Under the pieces are notes generated by a model that did not search any database, had not been told where the DNA came from, and was given only the letters and a program-made list of their open reading frames with translations. DNA of 64,000 nucleotides from Gemmatimonadota bacterium (lineage in GTDB: Bacteria; Gemmatimonadota; Gemmatimonadetes; Gemmatimonadales; Gemmatimonadaceae), in the NCBI GenBank assembly GCA_021299375.1, contig JAJTGR010000059.1:35965-99964 (forward strand), written 5' to 3'. This document shows positions 39,602 through 48,609 of this stretch, piece after piece. Position 1 is the stretch's first letter. Each line of letters begins with the position of its first letter. Position numbers and translations under genes: made by a program.

Positions 39602-39617
39602 GGAATCGGTATATTCC
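39602..39617. promoter_or_regulatory. uvrB -10 box within a GGAAT-N6-ATTCC palindrome
   Basis: TATATT (39610-39615) ends six bases before ATG 39622, predicting a leaderless transcript. It is embedded in a perfect 5-6-5 palindrome, GGAAT (39602-39606) and ATTCC (39613-39617). A dimeric repressor binding here would block RNA polymerase. A damage-response repressor is a natural candidate, but this is not a known LexA consensus. Confidence 0.4.
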
Positions 39618-39621
39618 GGCC

Positions 39622-41724
39622 ATGTCCGCCCCCTTTGCGTTACAAGCACCATTTGCCCCGGCCGGTGATCAGCCCCGCGCCATTGCCGAACTGACCGCGG
39701 GGCTGCGGCGCGGCGATCGGCACCAGACGCTCCTCGGCGTGACAGGGTCGGGCAAGACGATGACCATCGCCAACGTCATCGCCGCCTGGGGACGTCCCAC
39801 TCTTGTGCTGTCGCACAACAAGACGCTGGCGGCGCAGCTGTACGGGGAGCTCAAGTCGTTCTTCCCGACCAATGCGGTCGAGTACTTCATCTCGTACTAC
39901 GACTACTATCAGCCGGAGGCCTATGTGCCGTCGAGCGATACGTACATCGAGAAGGACGCCAGTATCAACGAGGACATCGATCGCCTGCGCCTGCGCGCGA
40001 CCTCGTCGCTCATGGAGCGCGAAGATGTGATCATCGTCGCCACCGTGTCCGCCATCTATGGTCTCGGTGATCCAGTGTCGTACCGCGAGCGCATGGTGGC
40101 GCTGGCGCGCGGTCAAACGGTGGCCCGCGACGACATCCTGCGGGCGCTGGTGGGCATCCAGTACCTCCGCAACGACGTGGCCTTCGATCGCGGCACCTTC
40201 CGTGTGCGTGGCGACACGGTGGAGATCTTTCCGGCCTACGAGGAGCAGGCCGTGCGGCTCGAACTCTGGGGCGATGAAATCGAGCGCATCTCCAAGATCG
40301 ACCCGCTCACCGGCGAGACCATCGCCACGCTCGAGCGCATGGCGATCTATCCCGCCAAGCACTTCATCACCAACCGGCCCACCATCGAACGCGCCAGCAA
40401 GGCCATTCGTGATGAGCTGGCCACGCGCCTGGCGGAGCTGCGCATGCAGGGCAAGCTGCTCGAGGCCCAGCGGCTCGAGCAGCGCACCAACTTCGATCTC
40501 GAGATGCTGGCCGAGATCGGCACCTGCGCCGGCATCGAGAACTACTCGCGCCACATCAGCGGCCGTGAGTCGGGTGAGCGGCCGGCGTGCCTATTCGACT
40601 ACTTCCCACCGCAGGACTTCCTGGTGGTGGTTGACGAGTCACACGTCACGTTGCCCCAGGTGCGCGCCATGTACAACGGCGACCGGGCCCGCAAGCTCAC
40701 GCTCGTGGACTACGGATTCCGCCTGCCGAGCGCGCTCGACAACCGACCGCTGGTGTTCGACGAGTTCATGATGCTCGTCCCCAACCTCATCAGCGTGTCG
40801 GCCACGCCGGGTGAACTCGAGCTGGAACTGTCGGAGGGCGTCGTCGTCGAGCAGGTCATTCGGCCCACCGGGCTGCTGGACCCGATCATCGAGATCCGGC
40901 CCGTGAAGGGGCAGGTGGACGATCTGCTGCACGAGATCCGCCAGCGTGAACGCCGGGGCGAGCGCGTGCTCGTCACCACGCTCACCAAGCGCATGTCGGA
41001 AGATCTCACCGACTACCTCCAGCAGATGGGGGTGCGGGTGCGGTACATGCACTCGGACATCGACGCCATCGAACGCATGGAAATCGTGCGCGGCCTCCGG
41101 CTGGGCGAGTTCGACGTGCTGGTGGGCATCAACCTCCTGCGCGAAGGGCTCGACATGCCCGAGGTGTCGCTGGTGGCGGTGCTGGATGCCGACCAGGAGG
41201 GGTTCCTGCGCAGCGACCGGTCGCTCATCCAGACCATCGGCCGCGCGGCGCGCAATCTCAACGGGCGCGCCATCCTCTACGCCGACCGCGTTACCGGGTC
41301 CATGCAGCGGGCCATCGACGAAACGGACCGCCGCCGCACTATTCAGCGCGAGCACAATGAGGCCCATGGCATCGTGCCGCGCGGCGTCATGAAGAGTGTC
41401 GACGAGGTGCGCTTCATCACCCGCGTCGCCGACGCCCGGGTGGAGCGCGACGGGGAGCAGCCGGCGCCGAAGAAGCTGCCGAGCGAGCAGGCACCCCGTT
41501 CTCGCGAGGAGCTCGAGACGTTGGTCGGCGAGCTCGAAGTGGCCATGCGGGAGGCAGCCACGGCGTTGGACTTCGAGGCCGCGGCCCGATTGCGCGACCA
41601 GCTGTTCGAGGTGCGCACAGCGCTTGGACAGGCGCCCGCGCAAGCTCGCGGCAACGCCAACCCCCCCAAGCGTCCGCCGGGCAGCGCGCCGCAGCGTCGC
41701 GCTGGAGGCAAGCGTGGCCGCTGA
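39622..41724 (+). CDS. uvrB: Excinuclease ABC subunit B
   Basis: The product has 700 residues. Walker A is [16 protein letters not shown]; the damage-probing beta-hairpin is in [20 protein letters not shown]. Helicase motifs include [26 protein letters not shown] and [19 protein letters not shown]. The C-terminal UVR domain ([20 protein letters not shown]) binds UvrC. UvrB loads onto damaged DNA with UvrA and then supports dual incision. ATG 39622 fits the family N-terminus ([14 protein letters not shown] follows); the frame from 39577 adds unrelated residues upstream of the promoter. tsaE overlaps its 3' end by 11 bases. Confidence 0.97.
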   Translation: MSAPFALQAPFAPAGDQPRAIAELTAGLRRGDRHQTLLGVTGSGKTMTIANVIAAWGRPTLVLSHNKTLAAQLYGELKSFFPTNAVEYFISYYDYYQPEAYVPSSDTYIEKDASINEDIDRLRLRATSSLMEREDVIIVATVSAIYGLGDPVSYRERMVALARGQTVARDDILRALVGIQYLRNDVAFDRGTFRVRGDTVEIFPAYEEQAVRLELWGDEIERISKIDPLTGETIATLERMAIYPAKHFITNRPTIERASKAIRDELATRLAELRMQGKLLEAQRLEQRTNFDLEMLAEIGTCAGIENYSRHISGRESGERPACLFDYFPPQDFLVVVDESHVTLPQVRAMYNGDRARKLTLVDYGFRLPSALDNRPLVFDEFMMLVPNLISVSATPGELELELSEGVVVEQVIRPTGLLDPIIEIRPVKGQVDDLLHEIRQRERRGERVLVTTLTKRMSEDLTDYLQQMGVRVRYMHSDIDAIERMEIVRGLRLGEFDVLVGINLLREGLDMPEVSLVAVLDADQEGFLRSDRSLIQTIGRAARNLNGRAILYADRVTGSMQRAIDETDRRRTIQREHNEAHGIVPRGVMKSVDEVRFITRVADARVERDGEQPAPKKLPSEQAPRSREELETLVGELEVAMREAATALDFEAAARLRDQLFEVRTALGQAPAQARGNANPPKRPPGSAPQRRAGGKRGR

Positions 41725-42187
41725 CACGCTGGCGCACCTGCTGGGGCGCGGCGCCCCGCGCTCGCCGGATCGTGACTCGCTGGAGGCGTGGGGGCGGGCC
41801 GTGGGCGCCGTGCTCCCCCGCCCGGTGGTCCTCACCTTCGAGGGCGACTTGGGTGCCGGCAAGACCACCCTCGCCCGGGCGCTCTGTGCCGGGCTCGGGG
41901 TGACCGCGCTCGATGCCGTGACCAGCCCGACCTTTTCCCTCGTCCAGTACTACGACGCGCCGCGCGGTCCGGTGGTGCACGTCGACCTCTATCGCCTGCG
42001 CAGTCGCGCCGAGCTCGACGCGCTGGGCTGGGACGAGATCGTGGCCACCGCACCAGTCCTGCTCATCGAATGGCCGGAGCGGGCCCTCGAGACGCTGCCG
42101 TCGGATACCATTGCTATCACCCTGTCACACGACCCTGAGAACCCCGGTCGCCGACTGCTCAGGGTCCACGCGCCGTCCCGCCCGTAA
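41714..42187 (+). CDS. tsaE: tRNA t6A synthesis ATPase TsaE
   Basis: The product has 157 residues. Walker A is [14 protein letters not shown] near residue 44, preceded by [19 protein letters not shown] and VVHVDLYRL are further TsaE blocks, and LLIEWPERA is the family Walker B-like region. TsaE drives the TsaB-TsaD-TsaC cycle that makes threonylcarbamoyladenosine at tRNA position 37. GTG 41714 is chosen because GGAGG (41704-41708) lies five bases upstream. tsaB lies 660 bases further on. Confidence 0.9.
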   Translation: MAADTLAHLLGRGAPRSPDRDSLEAWGRAVGAVLPRPVVLTFEGDLGAGKTTLARALCAGLGVTALDAVTSPTFSLVQYYDAPRGPVVHVDLYRLRSRAELDALGWDEIVATAPVLLIEWPERALETLPSDTIAITLSHDPENPGRRLLRVHAPSRP

Positions 42188-42847
42188 CCGCCGATCGCGC
42201 AACCGGGCCCGGTTTGCCTGCGCGGGGAGTCCATGGCATGTGTGGAGCGTGTTCCGAAGGCTGTGGGCCGTGACTCCCCCCAGACGGGCGTTCGCGTCTC
42301 GCGCCTCCGTCATGACCGGGCCTGACGGTCCGCTCGTGGCCCGTGGCGCGCCGTGTGCCTCGCGGACTGCCGCGCCCGCCGGACGCCGTCGGTGCGCACG
42401 GCGCCGAACTGCGGGGAATTCGCCGAGTGCCGCACGCCGTGTCACTCGCCCGTCAAGATCCTGCCGCACGTGGTGGGCGGTGCTTCGCCGCCGAGTCGTC
42501 GCCGGAACCATGAACCGCTGGTCGGTCTCGGGTATCCGTGGAGGCGCTTGGCCAGGCACCTCGCGGCCAGCGCAAGTTCCGTCGGTCGCCCTCCAACGAA
42601 GCACCCCCAGCGATGTGGTCGTGCACGGACGGACTGCCGGTGACGATGGTGGGAGACCTCGTGCCTCGCGATCGGGGCACGAAGGTGACCGGTGCCGATG
42701 CGGCCGTGGCAGGGAAGATGAGCTTGCCGCGGTGAGTGCCCGGTCCGTCCTCGCGCGAGGCGGTGGGTTTGGCTGCGGCCTGACGGTGGGCCGGGCGAAG
42801 TGGACAGGGCCTTGGGGGGCGGGGCGCGACGGAGGTAGAATCCTCCG
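42188..42847. other. 660-bp stretch between tsaE and tsaB with no recognised gene
   Basis: Frames stay open on both strands only because GC is high; the translations are Arg/Pro/Ser-rich and have no motif, signal or homologue I recognise. I looked for RNase P RNA, tmRNA and tRNA signatures and found none. The last 40 bases hold a promoter for tsaB. This is the longest unexplained gap in the window and unusual in an otherwise compact region. Confidence 0.5.
42812..42841 (+). promoter_or_regulatory. Promoter of tsaB, predicted leaderless
   Basis: TTGGGG (42812-42817) and TAGAAT (42836-42841) are 18 bases apart. The -10 box ends six bases before GTG 42848, so the transcript should begin at the start codon. 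Confidence 0.5.
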
Positions 42848-43552
42848 GTGATCTCTCTGGCTGCTGACCACGCCGTGCTGGCCATCGAGGCCTCGACCGT
42901 CGCCGGTTCCGTCGCGCTGTTCCGAGACGGGCGGCTGCTGGTCGACGCCGACGTCCCGATGGGCGTCGGACGTGCCGATGGGCTGTTCCCAGCCATTATC
43001 GCGCTCCTCGGGGCCGCCGGTGTCGCTCCCTCGTCACTGGGGGCGGTGGTGTGCGGCGCTGGCCCAGGCAGCTTCACCTCGCTGCGCATTGCCGGCGCAC
43101 TGGCCAAGGGCTTGGCGCACGGCACGGCATGTCCCCTGTTCGCCGTCCCATCGCTCGTGCTTGCCGCTGCGGCGCTTCCATCCGGGGCGGCCGCCGGCGA
43201 GTATGTCGTGCACGCCGATGCCCTGCGGGGTGAGCGGTACGCCCAGTGGGTGCGCCGCCGCACGGACGGCGTCGTGGAACCGGTTGGCGACGTGCGTCGG
43301 GTGGCCGTCTCCAGCCTGATGGAGCGATCACGGCCCGCTCAGCGGGTGGCCGTCGGCGCGGCGATTGAGGCGGCACCCAGTGCGTTTTCGGTCACGCCGC
43401 ACTGCCGGCACCTGCCGCTCGCCATGGGAGCGTGGCGTGAGTGCCCGGTCGACCTTGCCGGCTGGGAGCCCGCCTACGGTCGGCTGGCCGAGGCGCAGGT
43501 CAAGTGGGAGGCCAGCCACGGCATGGCGTTGCCGCAGACGGGGCCGGCCTGA
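42848..43552 (+). CDS. tsaB: tRNA t6A synthesis protein TsaB
   Basis: The product has 234 residues with an ASKHA fold: AIEASTVAGSVALFRDG near residue 12 and GAGPGSFTSLRIAGALAKGL near 70 are the signature regions. TsaB is an inactive paralogue of TsaD that scaffolds the t6A complex with TsaD and TsaE. GTG 42848 follows directly after the predicted promoter. The stop overlaps rimI by one base. tsaD is not in the window. Confidence 0.9.
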   Translation: MISLAADHAVLAIEASTVAGSVALFRDGRLLVDADVPMGVGRADGLFPAIIALLGAAGVAPSSLGAVVCGAGPGSFTSLRIAGALAKGLAHGTACPLFAVPSLVLAAAALPSGAAAGEYVVHADALRGERYAQWVRRRTDGVVEPVGDVRRVAVSSLMERSRPAQRVAVGAAIEAAPSAFSVTPHCRHLPLAMGAWRECPVDLAGWEPAYGRLAEAQVKWEASHGMALPQTGPA

Positions 43553-44031
43553 TGGGACTCGAAGCGCTTGGGCACCCGACTCGTCGGCGCGTCGAGGTCC
43601 GTCCCATGGACGCGGGCCATGTGGCCGCCGTGGCACGCATCGAGGCCTCCGCGTTCAGCGATCCCTGGCCCGCCTCCGCATTCTCGGAGCTGCTCGAACG
43701 GGCGTACGCACGGCTGCGGGTGGCGGTCACCGATGATGGCACGCTCTGCGGGTACTGTGTCCTGCTGCGGGCGGCCGACGAGGGGGAGATCGCCAACATC
43801 GCCACCGAGCCGTCGGTCCGGCAACAGGGGGTCGCCGGAAGGCTGCTTGACGACGCCCTGGCCGCGGCCGATGCCAATGGTGCGGCGTCGGTCTATCTCG
43901 AGGTTCGCGTGTCCAACGAGGCGGCCCGTGCGCTGTATGCGTCGCGCGGGTTTCGTCAGGTTGGGCGGCGCCGCGGCTACTACGACCGCCCGGCAGAGGA
44001 CGCGCTCGTGTTGCGACGAACCCGGCCATAA
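43552..44031 (+). CDS. rimI: Ribosomal-protein-alanine N-acetyltransferase RimI-like
   Basis: The product has 159 residues and a GNAT fold. EASAFSDPWPASAFSELL is close to RimI; IANIATEPSVRQQGVAGRLL holds the acetyl-CoA-binding Q/R-x-x-G-x-A/G motif, and YLEVRVSNEAARALYASRGF is the C-terminal GNAT segment. RimI acetylates the N-terminus of S18. It overlaps tsaB by one base, and the tsaB-rimI pairing is common in bacteria. ATG 43552 is preferred to the frame from 43441, which would lie inside tsaB. Confidence 0.88.
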   Translation: MGLEALGHPTRRRVEVRPMDAGHVAAVARIEASAFSDPWPASAFSELLERAYARLRVAVTDDGTLCGYCVLLRAADEGEIANIATEPSVRQQGVAGRLLDDALAAADANGAASVYLEVRVSNEAARALYASRGFRQVGRRRGYYDRPAEDALVLRRTRP

Positions 44032-44158
44032 CCGCTGCGTTCGGACCATCCCGATCGCGATCTTTCGGTAACGACCTGTCAGACCCTTCGCTGTACTTTC
44101 CCGACGTCCTCGCAGTTCACTGGTTTCCGTCACGTTTTTCGCTTCCCGAGGAGGCATC

Positions 44159-44662
44159 ATGAGCCGCAGCCTGAACAAAGCCATCCTGATCGGTAATGTC
44201 GGGGGTGACCCCGAGATCCGCACCGTGGGGAATGGCACCCGCGTCGCCCAGTTCTCTCTGGCCACCGGCCGCACCTGGACTGATCAGAGCGGTGCGAAAC
44301 AGGAAAAGACGGAGTGGCACCGCTGTGTGGTGTGGAACAACGCCCGCGGCTCAGGGCTGGCCGATGTGGTCGAGAAGTACGTCAAGAAGGGCGAAAAGCT
44401 GTATGTGGAGGGTGAGATCGAGTACCGTCAATGGCAGGACAAGGATGGCCAGACCCGCTACACCACCGAGATCAAGGTCAAGGAACTGATGCTCCTCGGT
44501 GGTCGCGCCGGTGGCGGCATGGGCGACGACATGGACTCGGCACCTCGGCGCTCGGCGGCCCCGACGCGTCCGAAGACGGCGGCTACGCCAGCCGCCAGCG
44601 GGGATGACTTCAACGACTTCCCCGGCGCCCTCGAGGACGAGGACGACGACCTCCCATTCTAG
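44159..44662 (+). CDS. ssb: Single-stranded DNA-binding protein
   Basis: The product has 167 residues. The OB fold opens SLNKAILIGNVGGDPEIR and continues through WHRCVVWN and VEKYVKKGEKLYVEGEIEYR (about residues 1-110). A Gly/Pro/Ala linker leads to the acidic tip DDDLPF, which recruits replication and repair proteins. SSB coats exposed single strands. A strong AGGAGG (44149-44154) precedes ATG 44159 by four bases. It is transcribed separately from rimI (127-base gap). Confidence 0.97.
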   Translation: MSRSLNKAILIGNVGGDPEIRTVGNGTRVAQFSLATGRTWTDQSGAKQEKTEWHRCVVWNNARGSGLADVVEKYVKKGEKLYVEGEIEYRQWQDKDGQTRYTTEIKVKELMLLGGRAGGGMGDDMDSAPRRSAAPTRPKTAATPAASGDDFNDFPGALEDEDDDLPF

Positions 44663-44857
44663 AGGCCACTCGGACCGGTGGCGGTTCCGGACGCCGGAAT
44701 GCCGGCGGCGTGACGAGAGGCGCTACGATCCTGACGCTTTTCGTGTGACGAGCTGCCGCCGAAGGCGTCTCCGGTGTGGGTATCCCGCCGGTCCGATGGA
44801 GGGATGCTCGGGCGCCCGGTTGGGGCGCGTGGACTTTTCTTCAGTTGAGGCTTGCAG

Positions 44858-46357
44858 ATGCGCGCTTCCAGGCAGGCGCACTCGAAGTCCATCGTCGAGC
44901 ACGGTGAGACATCGCGTCTATGGACGGGCGTCGTGGTGGCCCTCGTGGCCCTTGGCGTCCTCCTGCTCGTGTGGCGGCCGTCCATTGTGCATGCACAGGA
45001 CAGCACGGCGGCGAGCAGGCAGCCGTCGGTGCCGCGCGCGGCGTCGGTGGCCTCGGCCCCTCAAGGGGCCACGGCGACCCATGTAGTCAAGGTGGGTGAG
45101 ACGCTCTGGTCGATCGCCGCCCGATACTACGGCGATGGTCATGAGTGGACCACGCTGGCGCGCAACAACCGGATTCCGACGAACGGTGAACGGGCCCTCG
45201 AGGTGGGCATGAAGCTCACCGTCCCGGCCCGTCCGGCCGTGCGTGGCCCGAAGTCGGCGGTCGTGGCGGCCGCCCCTGCCGACAGCACCGTCCCGAAGGT
45301 GGCCCTGGCCAAGGCCGGCGAAGGCACTCTGCCGTTCCCGCCGAAGCCCGGTACGCTGGCTGCCCAGACGGCGGCGAAGGGCAACGCAGTGGCCACCTCC
45401 CGTCAGGCGGTTCGTCCCGCTGCTGGCCGGCAGGATGTCGCCAAGTCGCCCGCCCCGACTGCCCCCGCAGTCGATACCGCTGCAGTTGACCCGTCACCGC
45501 AGCGGGGCGCCCTGATCGGCATCCGCCGGACGAGGCGCATCGGGCTAGTCGATCTGGGGGATCAGATCGCGTCCCGGAAGCCGAACGAGGTCGAAACGGT
45601 ATTCCATCGCGATCTGCCGGATGCCGCCGAGGCGGAGCGGCGGACGCAGGCCGTGCTGCGCCCCAACACCCCGGCGCCGCGTCGTGCGGAAGTCGAAGCG
45701 GCGCCGTTTGTTGTCACCGAGACGGAACTCGCGAAGGCCGGCCGCGTGGACCAGCGGATCGGATCGCGGATGGACTTCGCCCCCGAGTACCCGCAGCGCG
45801 CCATCAAGACCGACGAGGTGACGCTGAAGGCGCCGACTGGCGTGACGTACAAGGTCGGCGACCGCTTGGTGGCGATCAATACGCAGTCGCTCCCGACGCA
45901 AAAGGGGGCAACCCGGATTGCCGTGCCGACGGGGGTCCTCGTGGTCACGAAGGCCGAGCCGGGCAGGCCAGCGCTCGCCGCGCTGGCGCGGCAGTCCGGC
46001 CGCGTCGAGCAGGGCCAGCGAGTCGTCGCGGCACCCACGGCATCGGGCGAGTGGGTTCGTGCCGTCAGCCTTTCGACGCCGGACCTCAGCACGACGGTCC
46101 GCTGGCTCGACGTGGCGGAACTGTTGCCGACGCTACAGAGCTTCCTGCTGCTGGGCGGCGGGACCTCTCAGGGTTTTCAACCTGGCGATGAGGTGGCGAT
46201 CTACCGCCGGGCCGAGGGCGCGGCGTCGGAGAGTCTCGCCGCCATTGCGCGGGTCGTGCGCGTGGACCGCGAGACCAGCGCGGCGGTCATCACGCGCCAG
46301 TATGCCTCGGACATCGCGGTTGGTCAGACCGCTCGCCGCTTCGCCAAGGCGCCCTGA
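44858..46357 (+). CDS. LysM-domain membrane-anchored protein
   Basis: The product has 499 residues. One transmembrane or uncleaved signal segment (VVVALVALGVLLLVW) spans about residues 25-39. A LysM domain follows at about 75-122 (HVVKVGETLWSIAARYYGDG), which binds peptidoglycan. The middle is a long Pro/Ala/Thr linker. The C-terminal 220 residues contain RQGYPE-like and FQPGDEVAIYRR segments and are beta-rich, but match no family I know. It probably bridges envelope layers. ATG 44858 is used; GAGG lies seven bases upstream. A 195-base gap with no gene separates it from ssb. Confidence 0.75.
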   Translation: MRASRQAHSKSIVEHGETSRLWTGVVVALVALGVLLLVWRPSIVHAQDSTAASRQPSVPRAASVASAPQGATATHVVKVGETLWSIAARYYGDGHEWTTLARNNRIPTNGERALEVGMKLTVPARPAVRGPKSAVVAAAPADSTVPKVALAKAGEGTLPFPPKPGTLAAQTAAKGNAVATSRQAVRPAAGRQDVAKSPAPTAPAVDTAAVDPSPQRGALIGIRRTRRIGLVDLGDQIASRKPNEVETVFHRDLPDAAEAERRTQAVLRPNTPAPRRAEVEAAPFVVTETELAKAGRVDQRIGSRMDFAPEYPQRAIKTDEVTLKAPTGVTYKVGDRLVAINTQSLPTQKGATRIAVPTGVLVVTKAEPGRPALAALARQSGRVEQGQRVVAAPTASGEWVRAVSLSTPDLSTTVRWLDVAELLPTLQSFLLLGGGTSQGFQPGDEVAIYRRAEGAASESLAAIARVVRVDRETSAAVITRQYASDIAVGQTARRFAKAP

Positions 46358-46406
46358 CGGGAGTGGCCTTTCGTCGGCGCGTTCGGTGATGCGCCGTCCC
46401 ACATTT

Positions 46407-46440
46407 CACGCGCCGGGTGCCCCGAGGGGCCCGGCGCGTG
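46407..46440 (+). terminator. Hairpin between LysM gene and epimerase
   Basis: cacgcgccgg and ccggcgcgtg form a perfect ten-base stem, extended inside by gccc/gggc around a CGAG loop with a two-base bulge. It lies 50 bases after the LysM gene's stop and is followed by TGTACATT, a possible -10 region for the next gene. Confidence 0.5.
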
Positions 46441-46489
46441 TGTACATTGGTGGATTCCATTCACCACTGGCGATGAGGACGTGCACGGC

Positions 46490-47455
46490 ATGGCGAACAG
46501 GGTTCTGGTGACGGGCGGCGCGGGGTTCATCGGTTCCCACGTGGCGGACCGGTTTGTGGCCGAGGGGTGGGAGGTCACCATCCTCGACGACCTGTCGAGC
46601 GGGCGTGAGGAGAACATGCCGTCGGGCGCGCGGTTCGTCCGCGGCGACATCACGACACCCGAGGCTGCGATGCTCGTGCGTGACGGCCGATTCGACGTGC
46701 TCTGTCACCTGGCCGCGCAGATCGACGTGCGCCGCAGTGTGCTCGATCCCGTGTACGATGCCACCAGAAACATCCTCGGTACGCTCAACCTCATGGAGGC
46801 CGTGAAGACGAGCGGCCACACCACGCGCACCATCTTCTCGTCCACCGGCGGCGCGCTGTATGGCGACTTCGACCCGCCGCCGAGCATGGAAACACTGTCC
46901 AAGGACCCCGAGGCACCCTACGGCATTGCCAAGCTGTCGGTGGAGTACTACCTCGCGTATTACGGCCGTGTGCATGGCCTCGACACAGTGGCGCTGCGCT
47001 ACGGCAATGTGTACGGTCCGCGCCAGGATCCGCACGGTGAGGCCGGGGTGGTCGCGATCTTCTGCAATCGCCTGCTGGACGGGCGCGCGCTGACAGTGTT
47101 CGGCAATGGCGAACAAACCCGCGACTACGTGTATGCCGGTGACGTGGCGGGCGCGAACTTCGCCGCTGCCACGTGTGCGCTCCCGCCGCGGGGCCGTCTT
47201 GATGCGCGCGCCTTCAACATCGGGACCGGCGTCGAGACGTCGGTGAACGCGCTCGCCGAGACGCTGCGCGAGGTGTCGGGCGGTACGGCGCCCATCGCGT
47301 ACGCACCAGCGCGCGCCGGCGAGCTGGCCCGCTCGGCCCTGCAGACACAGAAGGCGCGCGACGTGCTGGGGTGGGGGCCGACGGTCTCGCTCCGCGAGGG
47401 GCTCTCGCGCACGTTCCGCTTCTTTGCCGACCGTCGCGGCGGAGTGACCGCGTGA
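46490..47455 (+). CDS. NAD-dependent sugar epimerase (UDP-glucose 4-epimerase family)
   Basis: The product has 321 residues. VTGGAGFIGSHVADRFVAEG is the NAD-binding motif. SSTGGALYG supplies the catalytic Ser and YGIAKLSVEYY the Y-x3-K pair; ALRYGNVYGPRQDPHGEAGV and TRDYVYAGDV are typical of GalE-like epimerases. It probably interconverts UDP-glucose and UDP-galactose or a related pair for surface glycans. ATG 46490 is preferred to GTG 46481, which leaves no room for a ribosome site. Its stop overlaps the tolQ start by 4 bases, an unusual link between a sugar gene and the Tol operon. Confidence 0.85.
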   Translation: MANRVLVTGGAGFIGSHVADRFVAEGWEVTILDDLSSGREENMPSGARFVRGDITTPEAAMLVRDGRFDVLCHLAAQIDVRRSVLDPVYDATRNILGTLNLMEAVKTSGHTTRTIFSSTGGALYGDFDPPPSMETLSKDPEAPYGIAKLSVEYYLAYYGRVHGLDTVALRYGNVYGPRQDPHGEAGVVAIFCNRLLDGRALTVFGNGEQTRDYVYAGDVAGANFAAATCALPPRGRLDARAFNIGTGVETSVNALAETLREVSGGTAPIAYAPARAGELARSALQTQKARDVLGWGPTVSLREGLSRTFRFFADRRGGVTA

Positions 47456-48192
47456 TCGGGTCGTCCGCCCTGTTCCTCCTGCAGCTGTCCACGCGGGGAG
47501 GCGAGGCCGCCGAACGGGGCATCATCGAGTTGATCATCTCGAGCGACCTCGTCACCAAGGCGGTGCTCATCGTGCTGATGGTGCTCTCGCTCGTGTCGTG
47601 GGCCATCATGTTCGCGAAGTGGCGGGCCTTTGCGGTCGCCGAGAAGCACGGCCATGCCTTTGCCGCCGAGTTCGAGCGGGCGCGCGGCATGGACGATGCC
47701 ATGCTGATGGCGCAGCGCGCCCGGCCCAGCGCGTTCACGGCGGTGTTCGCGCGGGCCATGCAGTTCCTCAACGATACCAAGCCGGCGCTTGGGGCCACGT
47801 CCGACCGCACGGCGCGCCTCTCCGGCTCGCAGGTGGAGGCGCTGCGCCTCGTGCTGGACTCGGAAACCGGCAAGGAGCGCGAGGAACTCGGCCGGTTCAT
47901 TCCGTGGCTGGCCACCGTCGGCAGCGTGAGTCCGCTCATCGGCCTGTTCGGCACCGTGCTGGGAGTGATCCAGGCCTTCGAAGGCATTGCCACCAAGGGG
48001 TCGGGGAACATCGGGGCGGTGGCGCCGGGTATTGCCACGGCACTGATTGCCACGGCGGCTGCCCTGGCGGTCGCCATTCCTGCCGCCTTCGCCTACAACG
48101 TGTACGCCGCCCGCCTCAACCGCTTCGACAGCGCCCTCGAGGGTTTCGGCTCGGAGCTCATCGCACTCATGGTGCGGGAAGGACGGATCTAG
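47452..48192 (+). CDS. tolQ: Tol-Pal system proton channel protein TolQ
   Basis: The product has 246 residues of the MotA/TolQ/ExbB family. Three membrane helices are visible: LVTKAVLIVLMVLSLVSWAI near 35-55, the segment GSVSPLIGLFGTVLGVI near 150-175, and ALIATAAALAVAIPAAFAYN near 195-215. FGTVLGVIQAF and the following GIATALIATA carry the conserved pore residues. TolQ and TolR use the proton gradient to power TolA during envelope constriction. GTG 47452 overlaps the epimerase stop; tolR follows after 3 bases. ExbB is the alternative, ruled out by the tol context. Confidence 0.9.
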   Translation: MIGSSALFLLQLSTRGGEAAERGIIELIISSDLVTKAVLIVLMVLSLVSWAIMFAKWRAFAVAEKHGHAFAAEFERARGMDDAMLMAQRARPSAFTAVFARAMQFLNDTKPALGATSDRTARLSGSQVEALRLVLDSETGKEREELGRFIPWLATVGSVSPLIGLFGTVLGVIQAFEGIATKGSGNIGAVAPGIATALIATAAALAVAIPAAFAYNVYAARLNRFDSALEGFGSELIALMVREGRI

Positions 48193-48195
48193 CGC

Positions 48196-48609
48196 ATGAG
48201 ACGGGGACGTCGCGGGGAGCGCATGGGGGTGAATGGCGAGATCAACGTCGTCTCACTCATCGACGTCATGATGCTCCTCATGATCATCTTCATGATCACG
48301 GCGCCCATGATGCAGGGCGGCGTGGACATCTCGCTGCCCACGGCGCAGGTCCAGCCGCTGGAGCCCAAGAGCGGGCTGGTCGTGACGCTCGACAAGGATG
48401 GGCGGATCTTCGTCGACAAGACGAGCCTGACGTTTGCGGAGTTCGAGGGGAGCATCAAGGCGCTCTCGGACAAGAAGGGCGGGGGGGGCGTGTACTTGAG
48501 TGCCGACCAGCGGGTGCCGTACGGGCAGGTCGTGCGGGTCGTGGCGGCCATGAAGGCGCGCGGCATCACGGAGGTGGGGCTCGTGGCGGAACCGGAGGAG
48601 AAGCGGTGA
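48196..48609 (+). CDS. tolR: Tol-Pal system protein TolR
   Basis: The product has 137 residues, ExbD/TolR family. NGEINVVSLIDVMMLLMIIF holds the single membrane helix with the proton-carrying Asp. The periplasmic domain follows (VTLDKDGRIFVDKTSLT, VYLSADQRVPYGQVVRVV). It works with TolQ as the motor and touches peptidoglycan. ATG 48196 is the first start after tolQ. The 3' end overlaps tolA by 4 bases (GTGA). Confidence 0.9.
   Translation: MRRGRRGERMGVNGEINVVSLIDVMMLLMIIFMITAPMMQGGVDISLPTAQVQPLEPKSGLVVTLDKDGRIFVDKTSLTFAEFEGSIKALSDKKGGGGVYLSADQRVPYGQVVRVVAAMKARGITEVGLVAEPEEKR

Noticed and set aside
42111..42871. Two opposing ~247-codon frames covering the tsaE-tsaB gap
   Set aside because: Neither has a ribosome site, motif or plausible composition, and both run into neighbouring genes. 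The gap is reported as unexplained instead.
44685..44699. TTCCGG-ACG-CCGGAA hairpin after ssb as a terminator
   Set aside because: Six-base stem with a three-base loop and no U-tract; too weak to call.
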